A DNA stretch of 64,000 nt. It comes from Lytechinus pictus (Eukaryota; Echinodermata; Echinoidea; Temnopleuroida; Toxopneustidae). The notes beneath the pieces were generated by a model. That model worked only from the letters and a program-made list of their open reading frames with translations. It was not told where the DNA came from and searched no databases. Below, one piece after another: positions 33,161-45,100 of this stretch. The stretch lies in the NCBI RefSeq assembly GCF_037042905.1, contig NC_087251.1, positions 39,738,373 through 39,802,372 of the forward strand, written 5' to 3'. A program made the position numbers and the translations under genes. The stretch's first letter is position 1; each line of letters starts with the position of its first letter.

Positions 33161-36100
33161 TCAAGGACTCAATTGGACAATTTTGTTGCAGAACTGAATA
33201 ACTGCATTCTGTCCCGTGACCATCCAGTCTTTATCCTCTGCCTCTTTCTTCTCACTCAATCCTTCTTTCAATCCGACAACGGTGTCACATTTCAGTGTCC
33301 TAAGAGTACACAAGGGTGCCGGGTGGAAGCCACATAGGGCATCTTCGAAGGGTGTGGTGTGTGGCCAGGAGCGATCTGCCACCAGCTTGCGGTAGTTGAG
33401 GTCTCCCTTAAAGAGAAGTAGATCAGCGTTACTTAGTTCCTGATAGAGTTCCGGAGCCACCACCTTCATATCGCAGAAATCATAGCAAGTAGTCCAGAAG
33501 AGATGATCGTGCAGTATACAGACACCGCTTCTGAGCCGATCCTGGAAGCGCTGCCCTAGAGACGACACAGCTGCGTCTTTGTTCTCCTGCAATCGCTGAA
33601 GCGTCCAGTCCCAGTCAAACCTGACGACATCACTAACAAACCAAGGCATTGCTTTCAGATGGAAATGTGCTTCATCGATGAGCCTGACCTGAAGTAAGTA
33701 GTCCACAAGGACCAAGTCTGTGAGGAGCTCGAAACCGGCATTGTCCAAGACTACGTCCAGTCTGACCTTCTTATCAGGGGAGACTTGGGATGCTTTGGCA
33801 CCACATAGAGTCTGCCATACTTGGTGGATGTTGTCAGCCAGAATGTAGGGTTGTAAATAGGCCAGTTGGGCCACTGGACTTATCTTCTGGGAGTTTTCAA
33901 TTCCTGCCGATATAGACAAGTCACACTTGTTCCCCCACAGAGATATCTGTCAAGTGGTATGAAAAGAAAGGATGATAGTAGTATGAGTACAAGTCTACTG
34001 CCATTATTTGAAGAAAGAGACAAGAGTGTTGCTACGGCGAGCACATAATATGCCTGAAATGCAGAAAATGGAGTTATTGGTCAAGCAAGAAAAGTGGAAG
34101 GTGGCGACTTCACCTTTGACCTTCTGACCTCAAAATCAATAGAATTCCTGGGATCCATGCTAGCTAGTATCATACACACCAAATTATATGAGCCTAAGTT
34201 AATCTAAACTGAAGTTATCGCATTTACAAGGACTGCACAAGGGAAACATGAAAACATGTCACTGTGATCTTGATCATTGACCTTTTGACCTGAAAATCAA
34301 TAGGCTTCCTGGGATCCATGCTAGTATCATACACATCAAATTATATGAGCTTAGCTTAAGATAAACTAAAGTTATCGCGTTTATAAGGAAAAGTTAATGG
34401 ACGGTCAGACAAACGGACGGATGGACGGACAGACAGATGGACACCGAGCATGATACCATAATACGTCCCATAGGACAGGCGTATCAAAAATTATAAACAT
34501 GTGCATAGGAAGTATAATTTATTTTGGGCAAAGACTGAGGATTGATGTTTAAATATTAATTTCAAATTATACCTCTGCCTCTTGTGTCTTGCTAGGCCAG
34601 AAAGATATTTCTCCTAAGTTGCGGATAAATTTTTTTGCAAGAAATGATAAGAGTTGTGAGGATCTACTGCTGAAGTATAATCAGACATATTTGAATTTCC
34701 ATAAAGCCTTGGAGACAAAGCTAATCTTTTAAGAGCAATGACATCACAGAGATGTCTCTGTAACAAGCATAAATCCTCTTCATGTTTAATGAAGTTTCTT
34801 GTTGATTTTCACTGACTTACTTGCCCTGAACCAATCGGATTTTATAAAGGATTGGAGTAGCTTATAACAAATAGTCAGTGAAAATCTTTGAATATTTTTT
34901 TCATGAAATAATCCCCAAGTCACCAACCATTATCTAGGCTACTGAGATACACATGTTTCATAATAAAACTGCTAGAATATGGTGCTGCAGCCCAACCAAA
35001 CATTCCTCAATGCAAAAAATCCACCCAACAACAATTGATAAAATAGAAAAAAAAGAAGTCTAGGAATAACAAGAGTAAGAAATGGTATTAATTTCTACTG
35101 ACCTGAAGAATATCAGCAAACTTTTCAAAAGAGGCTGGTACCTTGACTGCCTCGTCTAGGTAAGAGGTTAGAGTGCATACTGCATCAAGGGAAGATAGCA
35201 GGGCAGTTTGTTTCTGATCACTAAAGGGGTCAAAGGTTTTTAGACATTGGCTGTAAAGAGGAAGACATGAAATTTTCATTGAAATATCATCAAGTCATGT
35301 TGAAGAGAATATGCAGTAAACAAGTCATACCATTTTACATTAATAATCGTACAATGCACAGAGCTGAGATAACACAAAGTGGCCCTTGATTTAAGCAATA
35401 AGTAACCCGCCTCTGAATATTAATTTATGTTAACAAAAATCGTTTTGATGTCCTGCTTTATGAACTATGGTAGTTTATAAAAAGTTATTGAATTTACCCT
35501 GTCATGGTTGACAACTTTCCAGCACAAATCAAGAGGTCTGTTCACAAACAACTTACCATGGTAACGGGGCTAAGCAGCCAATTGAAATTAAGGTTTCCAT
35601 TGCATTTAACCATAATGTAAGTCTTAATGAAGCAGGCCCTAGAAAGTTCATATTCTGGAGATGCGGATAAGAAAGTATTGAGCGGAAAGTCTGAATATTG
35701 TAATTCTTGCACTTTGAGTTTACTGGTTTTTAAAAAAATTCACAAGAGTAAATTAAGATCACCTTCAACCTACCTCAGGGTTATGGCTTCAGTGATGGCC
35801 CTGTACATGTAGCACTCGACATAAAGCCAAGCCGACTTAAACCATCTGGGTTTGTCTCCTCCGCAACGCTCCGTCTCATCGTCTAAGTACCCATTCCAAA
35901 GCTCAACATCCTCACGATCATCTGTGAGCTTTTCCAGGGCTTTGTCTGTTTGCATGCAGTTCTTGAGAGCAGACAGCTTGCCAACAATGAATTTGCAGTC
36001 TTCAGCCCCTTGCTGCAGGAAACAATAAACAGTTGGAAGTTAAACATGTATCATTTGCTTTTCATCTCAACTTATCATTCCTTTACAAAGCATGATATTC

Positions 36101-36502
36101 CTAACATCTTATACATAAAATATAAACCTGATGAATGAACACACGTTTATTCTGCTTCATTGGCATTTAGAGTCATAGGGAACATTGCACGGAAGGCATG
36201 AACAAAGCTTATTTTATCTGACAGCTACCATAGTAAGACACCTGGGATTCCAAGTCAATTAAAAACAAGGAAATTCGTCAGATCTGAAAACTTGTACAAT
36301 AAAAGTAAATGCTCCCTGATTGTCCTGCTTTGTGGGTTTAGACTGTTTATTTGCCCAATGGCAGCTTTTGAGAATATTCTACCTACGCCTTCAGAATTCA
36401 AACAACAATTTGGTTTCTCCATAATGTTGAGGACTGCTGCCTAATTGCAGTCTGGAAGATGCCAAGAGTCTTGTAGATAACTTTGGCAGGGTAACCACTT
36501 AT

Positions 36503-36534
<32 letters not shown>

Positions 36535-36633
36535 CATAATCATTATCATCACCATCATCATCATCACCACCACCACCACCACCACCATCGTTATCATCAT
36601 CGTCATCATCATCATCTCACCACCACCACCACC

Positions 36634-36665
<32 letters not shown>

Positions 36666-38792
36666 AACCATCATCATCATCATCATCACTTCACTTCCAC
36701 CACCACCTCAACAACCACCATCATATCATCTTCATCATCATTATCATCAAGGGATCTTCTTCTGTGGTTTTATATATATATTTTTTTGGCACTCTCAAGA
36801 AAGGAAATTACTTTTTGCAAAGTATATCTTCTGGCTTACCTGGCCATGTAACTGCTGTGCATCTTTCCTGTACTTGTAGACTGTATCAATAACCTTGGTC
36901 AGAATCACAGGTAGACGCTTACTGACAGTAGCAAAGGCAAAGCTCCTGAAAAAAGAAAAGGAGGAAAATTTACTTTCTGAGTGTCTTTGTATGACTACAA
37001 GGTTTTGTTGCTAAATAAAATTCTCTTCATCAAGTTTATTGGATATCACCAATTGGCAATTTAAGCCATATATTAGTAGTAATACAAAAGTAACAGTCAG
37101 GCTACAAACAAGCCCTGGGCGGATCCAGGATTTTCCAAAAGGGGGAGGGGAAATGTTTTGTTTAGAACAAAATTAACTGCCCCCCCCCCCAAAAAAAAAA
37201 GGTCTACACTCCCAATTTACAGTGATTTACTTATGTGAGAAAAACTTTGACAAATGATTTTTTAGAAGAGCCGAATGTGCCCCTACCTGGATCTGCCGCT
37301 TCTGAAAACTATTAAGAAAAGGAGAGGGACAGAGGGTCTAACAGAAATATGCTCAAAATTGGTTCTCAATAGACAGGAATAACTGTAGGGTGTCTGGAGA
37401 AAAAATTATTTTGCTCATTTGAAAAAAAAATATTGAATTTACTTTGTGGATTTGAAGAGAAATAACCTGTGACCTGCAGATGTAAAATTCCAATGAAAGA
37501 TAAATACCAGTTGTGGTAACGATCTCAAAATGAGTTCAAATAGAATCCAATAAAATTACCACCCAAGTGTTTGTAGGTGTTCATGTGCCAAGAGACAGAA
37601 CATCTCCTTTTTTTGAGGGTCCAGCTCCCGGGGGGGGCCACTTCCATTGACGAGTGGATACCATGCGCGACCATGGGGTCTCAAAAAGCACCCTAAACAT
37701 GTATTTTCCATATTCTGAAAATGCACCCCTTAACAAGTATTGGCGTGTGAAACCCTACCCTTAACAAGTATTGAAAACAAAATGATACTCTTGGCAAGTA
37801 TTCCCTGAATTGACCCCCTAAACAAGTACAGCGATATTTTAATTGTTAAACGTGTCACATCGGTCGTCGGTTTTACCTTTACCTACATCATTGGGTTTAG
37901 TGCAGCCCCACCTCCCACATCTCGTGCAAATTGTCTACTCTAAACACGTAGTGTTGACTCTTGGCTTGGGGCCAAAAGTACATCCTTTATAAAATATATT
38001 TTTACGCCCTCGCAAAATTGACCCTAAACACGTAGCTTTCCTAGCAAAAATAGATAGGGGGGCCTACCCTTTTTTCATTATTTTAGTGTTTTTGATACCC
38101 TTATTACGTGCCCTATCTTGAAAAAGACATACTTTTTATGTGTTTTTTTGGTCATGCATGGTATCCACTTGTCAATGTAAAGTGCCCCCCCCCCCCCCCC
38201 CCCGGGGTCCAGCTCCAGACTCCAGTTTGTGCCTCGATGTCACTTTGTCAGGATTCTGTGTCACGGCCGGCGCCTTCATCCATAAAATCGAGGTAAGTGC
38301 ATAATTTATTTTGTCCCCTTTTATTTGGGGTGCTATTGCGACCCCATTCTACCCCATTTTGGAGAGTACAAAATATAGACTCAGTCTCAATCAGCCTAAT
38401 TTTTGTTTTGAATTTTGAAAGAAGATCGAGGTATCGCGACAGAACTTTTCGTTTTTTTGAGGTTCCAGTCTGTGCCTCGATGTCAGGATTTTTGGGTCAT
38501 GATAGACCTTCATCAATATAATCGTGGTATGTGCATAATTTTATTAAGATTACTATTGAGACCCCAATCTACCCCATTGTCTCCCTCGTTTTGCACAGTC
38601 GACTCCTGGGCTCCGGCCCGCCGGAGCTCCCTGAGCTGAGCCAGGTTTAGTGGTTGGGTGGTTACCCTTAACGTACTAACCGCAGAGTCTACTTGAAAAT
38701 TAAGTTGATTCAACTTACTCCCTGTGTTGAGCAGATGATTTTGCATAAAGCGGCCTTTCGGTAGTATGATCAGCATTCTTGGGTGGTTCCAT
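33161..38792 (-). CDS. ARMT1: Damage-control phosphatase / acidic residue methyltransferase ARMT1 (DUF89)
   Basis: Metal-dependent DUF89 protein; the human form is a phosphatase on sugar phosphates and is reported to methylate glutamate side chains (e.g. PCNA). Five minus-strand exons: 38792-38719, 36945-36840, 36012-35774, 35250-35103 and 33946-33161, phases consistent, 450 aa (human 441). Exon 1 (starts MEPPKNADHTTERPL) uses a consensus GTAAGT donor and joins as GA|G to SFAFATVSKRLPVILTKVID. Later markers: PRWFKSAWLYVECYMYR (exon 3), ISLWGNKCDLS at the exon 4/5 join, the metal site LDNAGFELLTDL (D257, N258), VSD at D295, KGDLNYRKL (369-377) and GFHPAPLCTLRTLK (to residue 408). All catalytic residues are present, so it should be active. 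Its start codon is 366 bp from that of NAA80 on the other strand. Confidence 0.95.
34088..34485. repeat. Marine-type interspersed repeat with internal duplication (family X)
   Basis: Two successive copies of a ~170-bp block (TTCCTGGGATCCATGCTAG, CAAATTATATGAGC, AAGTTATCGC), ending in GGACGGATGGACGGACAGAC and ACCGAGCATGATACCATAAT. A shorter copy lies at 59476-59690. Located in ARMT1 intron 4. I know sequences of this style from several marine invertebrates. Confidence 0.75.
36504..36755. repeat. (CAT)n/(CAC)n trinucleotide array
   Basis: About 250 bp of CAT/CAC triplets with a few interruptions, in ARMT1 intron 2 about 490 bp from exon 3. Intronic, so not translated. Confidence 0.95.
37130..37300. 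mobile_element. Short inverted-repeat remnant
   Basis: Left GGGCGGATCCAGGATTTTCC and right CTACCTGGATCTGCCGC are roughly inverted, with a G-rich then C-rich interior. In ARMT1 intron 1. Confidence 0.45.
37619..38214. mobile_element. CCCGGG-capped element, family I, with 8-bp target duplications
   Basis: Element 37627-38206 flanked by GTCCAGCT at 37619-37626 and 38207-38214. The left end CCCGGGGGGGGCCACTTCC, then ATTGACGAGTGGATACCATG; the right end is the inverted match (CCCGGG + G run, GCACTTTACATTGACAAGTG). The interior repeats CCTAAACATGTA, CCCTTAACAAGTA and CCCTAAACACGTA about seven times. No ORF. Inserted in ARMT1 intron 1, inside one copy of a duplicated segment whose other copy (38455-38590) is uninterrupted. 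Confidence 0.85.
38215..38590. repeat. Tandem duplication in ARMT1 intron 1
   Basis: The segment CCAG…TGTGCCTCGATGTCA…GGT-A-TGTGCATAATTTTATT…ACCCCA-TCTACCCCAT occurs at about 38215-38355 and again at 38470-38577. It extends leftward past the family I insertion (GACAGAACATCTCCTTTTTT at 37594 versus GACAGAACTTTTCGTTTTTT at 38438). The second copy shows what the site looked like before the insertion. Confidence 0.7.
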
Positions 38793-39158
38793 GCTCTTAT
38801 TTTGAAATGTAAATACATGTGAAAGTGACTGCTCTCTTTTTGCTTGATCCCCTCCTTGTTCGTGGGCACACGTGCTTAATCTTATCTAGACACCGAGCGG
38901 TACGTAGGAAGTAGCTAGCCCGGCACTGTGGCACACAGGCAGCCTAGCAATGGCCTCTAAACTGTTGGTGCACAAAAGTGGGCGTGGTTGGATAAAATAG
39001 CGCATCTCGGTACGGTATACCCTTACCGGTATTAATATGCTGAACGGATTGACATTGACCATGTGCTGAATTTATGACGGCCGCAGTTGAAACTGCGCTA
39101 CGATTATCTTTGATATTAATAACCTCAATCGGGATTTGGATTTGGATTTGGACTCAAG
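38793..39158. promoter_or_regulatory. Bidirectional promoter region between ARMT1 and NAA80
   Basis: Only 366 bp separate the two start codons, on opposite strands. No TATA box in either direction. CG dinucleotides are moderately frequent at 38880-39120 (CACCGAGCGGTACG, GACGGCCGCAG). Transcription starts cannot be placed. Confidence 0.6.
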
Positions 39159-42100
39159 ATGATGTCAATTTTAGCTTTACATGAAAATACCCACCTTACA
39201 GATGGCTGTGTTGAAATTTTGAATGATGAATGGCCAAGGAGCAAAGCTGCTAGGTAGAGTATAAAATCATGAAATGAATCAGGCTCAGCTCAGGCGATGG
39301 TTCACGTTCGTGCGACAAATACTCGCTCTCAAAAACCATATTTGTCGCCCGATGGTTAGGTGTAGTGGACAGTAGCGGTAGTGAAGTGGATCGAGAGGAG
39401 CCTACACGAACCATCGCCTGAGGCTAGGCAGGCTCACTGGCTCAGGTAGCTGTAGACTAGTTCAAGTTTATTTAATCCAATCAAAACAAGAGACATATTA
39501 CACAGTTTAACAACAAATGAGAATACATGATAGGTGTGAGACCCCATAGAAGCAGAGCTTGTGAGAGGGGCCCCTTACATAAAACCCCGGGGGGGGCACT
39601 CGACCAAAAAAGTGGTAGGGGTGTGCCGCGGGCGAGGCAAAAAACGGGGGCCTTGGAGCGGGCTTATTGTAAAAAGGAGGGTCCTCGGAACGGGCTTCGG
39701 AACTACAAATGTTTGTGAAAACGGGGGTCCTCGGAACGGATCTCCGTATCTCTGTGAGTGCGTATGCATCCCTATGGAACAGGCAATCGTGCATGACGCA
39801 GCTAGCGCGGCCTCCGCCGGGTGCGCTCGCGCTTAGGCGATGGTCGAAAAGCGCTCTACGGCCGCTTTTCACCAAAATTGTAGCAGATCAATGCGACCGG
39901 AACGGCGTAACGAAAAATATGCGAAGCTTTGGAGCGGATTTCTTTCTACTTTTTTCTCGATAAGAAGGAAATGCTATGCCTTGGAGCGGCTTTCTTTGTT
40001 CTTTTTCTCAATAAGACAAAAATGCTATGCCTTGGAACGGAAATTTGAGTGTAAAAATGGGGGTCCCCTCCGCGGCACATACCCACTATGCATTATATAC
40101 TGAGTGCCCCCCCCGGGCATAAAACATGACAGCAAGAATGAGATGAAAAATATATATACAATGATAATCTAGAGAGTAAATGGGCAATTCCATGGTATCA
40201 GAGTTACAAATCAGATAATTTTGGCTGTTATTTTTGCTCATAGCATCCAGATATGTCAATATTTTCCCATTTTCTGAACTTAATACTATGCATGGCCACT
40301 TGTGCTATACTCTGAACTAAGATATTTAGAAAACCCCTCACGTTCAGATGTGCAATGGTAACGGAATTACCAGAGAAATGAGTCAATTTGCAACCCAAAG
40401 TTTAGGAAAAGTTTCTTTGAAATCTACAACACACTAGCTCCAAGTTAATGTCTGATTCAATTCATTACAATGTCAACTTTATTTTGAAAGTAATTTTTTC
40501 ACAAATATCAACAAATTTTTATAATTGGTCTTTCTTTTGGGGAAGTATGTGGTAACGGAATTACACATAATGGTAACGGAAAATACGCCTCTGACATTTG
40601 TGAGGGAAAATGTTATTTTTAGGCATTTGTGCCTGAAGAAATGCCTCAATAAAGCTTGTTTATATATTCTTCTCTAATACCTAACACAAGCTAAGTACTT
40701 CACATCACTATAGAAATGAGAGTCGAGAGTTTGTGAATGTGATAGGCTGAGAGAGACTGTCTTGGCCTTTCCCTGGCTGGATTTTGCTCAGGGCTTGGCA
40801 TGCGCTGGCATAAAATAAAGGTATATCGCTAATCAGGACTGCAAAGCATTATGGGATCGCAAAAGGGGCCGTTGCGTACGCGCACTAGCGGATGTCCGCA
40901 GTGCGCGTGCGCAGAACTAGCTAACGGCCCCTTTTGCGATCCCATAATGCATATTGCGGTTCTGCATGATTAGCAATATACCTTATTGGCTCATGCCATC
41001 ATCAAGGCTGGGCTGGGCTAGACCAATTAAAACTAAAGCTTCGGTCTCTGGTTGTTCCGATGAACTGCGTTGGCTCCACTCACATACGAGAAGAAATAAA
41101 AAAAAAATTAAAATGTTAAAAAACTCGGAACAGACAGCTGCCAGCTGTCTAGGCTGGGCAAGCAATTTCTCGGGTGATATCACAATTCTGTGTAATACAT
41201 CATTATATGTATGTATTCAAGTAGCACATGAAAAAAATACATTACAGTTGCAAGCTTTAGCATTTAGGAGTGTGAGAAACCCTATGTCTAGGATGAGTAT
41301 TCATTCTTATGGCCTTGGTCATTATCGGGAGGTCTGGCATTATTTATAACTTTCCGCGCCACATCCATTGACGAGTGGCCTACCATGCACGACCATGGGG
41401 TTTCAGAAAGCAACCTAAACAAGTATTTTACATGTTCTGAAAATGCACCTCTTAACAAGTATTAGCGTGTGAAACCCTACCCTTAACAAGTATTGGAAAC
41501 GAAATGGTACCCTTGACAAGTATTCCCTGAATTGACCCCCTAAATATAAGTACAACAATATCAATTGTTATGTCACGGACGTCGACTTTACCTTTACTTT
41601 CATTGGGTTTAGTACCACCCCACACACCTCGCTCAAATTGGACCCTAAACATGTAGTGTTTGGGTAAAAAGTAGGTCTACATCTACCTCAAGTGATGTTC
41701 TTGCAGGCTCCACTTCACTACCGCTACACTACGCTCCACCTACCCGAACATCAAGGTGGTGAACTCGCTCGGATACTCCCGAGTGGCAAAGGTGGGAAAA
41801 AATGCATATTTATTGTTGAAATTATACAACGAAAAGGCATTAAAAAAAAATAAAGGCTTAATTTCTTACTTTGCACCCTACTTTCACTCCATATCCATCC
41901 TCCGGTTAGCCTCAAAATTTGTGATTTAGAGCCAACATGGAGTTCCTCACATGTATAAATAATTCGCTGCCGATTTCAAAACATCGCATGCGCGAGGGTC
42001 TGAGGTAGTCTACACCCTTTATAAATACCCTCACAAATTGGACCGTAAACACGTAGTTTTCCTGGCGAAATATATGTATACCCATTTTTCATTATTTTAG

Positions 42101-45100
42101 TGTTTTTGACACCCTTAATACGTTACATACGTAAGTCATGCCCTATCTCGAGAAAGAGATGATCCTTTTTACGTGGTTTTTTGGTCACGCATGTATACAA
42201 TGAAAAACTAAAAGGGAATGTAATTCAACTGAACACTGTTGACTCATAACTACACAATTCCTGTACTGAATGAATATTGGATAGCACTAAAATCTCAGAC
42301 TATAAAATGTGCATGTAAACTTGCTGCATTAGAAGACAACCTTCCATAACTCAAATATTCACCCATGTCGAAGCAGTTTTTAAAGACCAATTTATGCAAA
42401 ACATGCGCTATGTACATGTAGATCTGAGTCTATTTCTACCAAGGTAGATTGATTTCTGTGGTCCCAAAATATTTGATTTGGGTAAAGATTAATAATAATA
42501 ATAATATGCATTTATATAGCGCAAAAACTATTTCTATATATTCTATTGCGCTGCAAGAGCTTCCTAGGTCCGTACATACTATTGGAATAGATAGTTTTTT
42601 AAATTTAACTTGAAATTGTGTGAATTTGTTGAATTCCTAATCAACAGATCAAGAGTATGGCCTTGCACATATGCGTACAGATATCAACTAACTATGCACA
42701 GCACAGAGACTCAAGCAGGTTTATGAAAGATTGAGAGTCTCTATTATTGGTATCAACATGTATATTGAAATCTCCAACTATCATTAAAGGAACATTAGAA
42801 AGTGACTCTGAATATAGTCACTGAATTCTGATATAAAGCATGATACAGACACAGGGTGCAATTCTGAGTAAGGAGGCCTATATATATAACTGATATGATT
42901 TACATGAGATCTGGTACTCGGCAAATTTGAACGATTTTTTCTCACCAGCAGATGCTTGAAAGGCATTGATGGTTTTTGGTGGGGTGTTTCGTAAAGCTAT
43001 TCGTAAAGGTAAGTATGACTTTACGCACGACTGGAACATGTTTTCAGGTGCTAAGTCAGCTAAAGAGGGATCATTTAGCCCAAGATAGGATCACAAGCCG
43101 TGCTTAAACTTATTCATAACTTACGGACAGTTTTATGAAACACCCACCTGTATATATGTTCGTGATGTAACTGGCCTACTAATATTTTTCATTTGATCTT
43201 ATTTCAGGTTGCATTCTATTACCAAGTCATGCTCTACACTACCATACTCATTAGTTCTGGTAGAGAATGAAAGCACAGTTGTTGGATACTGCAGGTTGGC
43301 CAAGGTCATCAGTGATGACAAGAGTGTTCTTGTAGAATCTGGTAAGATGTATTTTGTTTATAATGCATTTTGTTACAAAACTTGTAGATTCTCACCCCTT
43401 AAAGGACAAGTCCACCCCAACAAAAAGTTGATTTGAATAAAAAGAGAAAAATCCAACAAGCATAAAACCAAATTTCATGAAAATCGAATGTAAAATAAGA
43501 AAGTTATGACATTTTAAATTTTCGCTTAATTTCACAAAACAGTTATATGCACATCCTGGCTGGTATGCAAATGAGGAGACTATGAGGTCATCCACTCACT
43601 ATTTCTTTTGTATTTTATTATATGAAATATTCTAATTTTCTCCTCATTGTCAAGACGTGATACAACGATTAATTTTTCCCTGAACATGTGGAATTATCAT
43701 TCTTTAATACTATATGGTTCAGTCAAGTTGGTCGTTATTGTCAAATCTATAAGTATAAAAAATGAAATATTGTATAATTTAAACAATAAAAAATAAAAGA
43801 AATAGTGAGTGATGACATCATCAACTGACTCACCTAGTTGTGCATATCACTGTTTTGTGAAAAATATGCGAAACTTTAAAATGTCATAACTTTCTTATTT
43901 TACATCCGATTTTGATGAAATTTTCAGCACTATGCTAGTTTGATTTTTCTCTATTTATTCAAGTCAACGTTTTCCTGGGGTGGACTTAACCTTTAATTAG
44001 CAGGCTTTCGGGTTTTTATTTAGAGGCTATTGAGTTAAAATTCTTGATGTGCAATATAAATTGAAAACAAATACAATTATCATATTTTGTAAGCTTGGTT
44101 GCCTGCTGGGTGTGGGGTTGCTGTTTTGCTAAAGCCTTTTAAATCTTGAGTCAATTTTGTTTGAAATGCCACCATGATTTCGACAATGTAGGCTTATTTC
44201 GTGAAAATTGCACAGAAAGTAGTTGCAGAGAGTATGACCTGAATTGTAATTCACAATTTTTAAGCCAAATATTATTTGAACCTGAGGTCAACAAATATAG
44301 ACTATGTTATGCTATCAGTATACAGAAATATTAACCATAGGTTAAGATTTTGACATTTGAAAAATTATTGCTAAATACTATTTTGAAATGATGAAGTCCT
44401 TTAAGACATTTGAATGGTTGTCCAGTATCACCAATTATGTCAGTGGAATTTCCGGTCACTGGGTCAAAGTCATAGCTCGTTTGAAGTCAGTAAAACTTAC
44501 TGGTTGGTGAAATTTATATTTTATCACAATTTAAAAATATGTTGAAATAAATTCAATAAAATCTCTGTAAAAGATAGTCATTAGACACCACAAATCTTAT
44601 TTTATGATCAATTAAAATCTAGTTATAATTTGGTATTATTATTATTATTAGTAGTAGTAGTAGTAGTAGTATCATCATCTATTATAATAATTATTTATTA
44701 TTATCATTATTTCTTTCAGTTGTTGTAGACAAAAAGCGGAGAGGACAAGGGTTGGGTAGATGTGTAATGGAGATGGCCGAACAACATGCAGCAAAAGCTG
44801 GTTTCCACAGGATGTATCTCTGCACCAAGGATAAACAAGGATTTTATGAACATCTAGGATACTCCTTCTGCAAGCCTGTCAACACAGTTGGAGCCATGGT
44901 AAAGAAACATTATGTCATATGTTAGAAAAGTTTAAGTTTCCATCCTGTTAATTCAATCAGATTTAAAAATTTTGTTGGATTTTTGTTTGACCAATGGCAT
45001 TTTTTGGGCCAATACAATTTCCTATTGGTTTATTGGTCCAGTACTTTATTTTCCCTACTAGAACCAACAGACACAGAGCTCTAATGGTATCTGATAACCT

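Noticed and set aside
36504-36755. CAT/CAC array as a polyhistidine coding repeat
   Set aside because: It is in an intron of a minus-strand gene, away from any splice site.
37560-37603. Alternative first coding exon for ARMT1 (MFCLLAHEHLQ…, weak GTAATT donor)
   Set aside because: The exon at 38792-38719 has a consensus GTAAGT donor and the right phase, and its PLYAKSS-type sequence is more like other ARMT1 N-termini.
38513-38869. 118-codon minus-strand open frame upstream in ARMT1
   Set aside because: It overlaps the true first exon in another frame; the spliced frame gives the conserved protein.
39507-40103. Several overlapping 60-122-codon open frames
   Set aside because: They lie inside the CCCGGG-capped element and reflect its GC-rich repeats.
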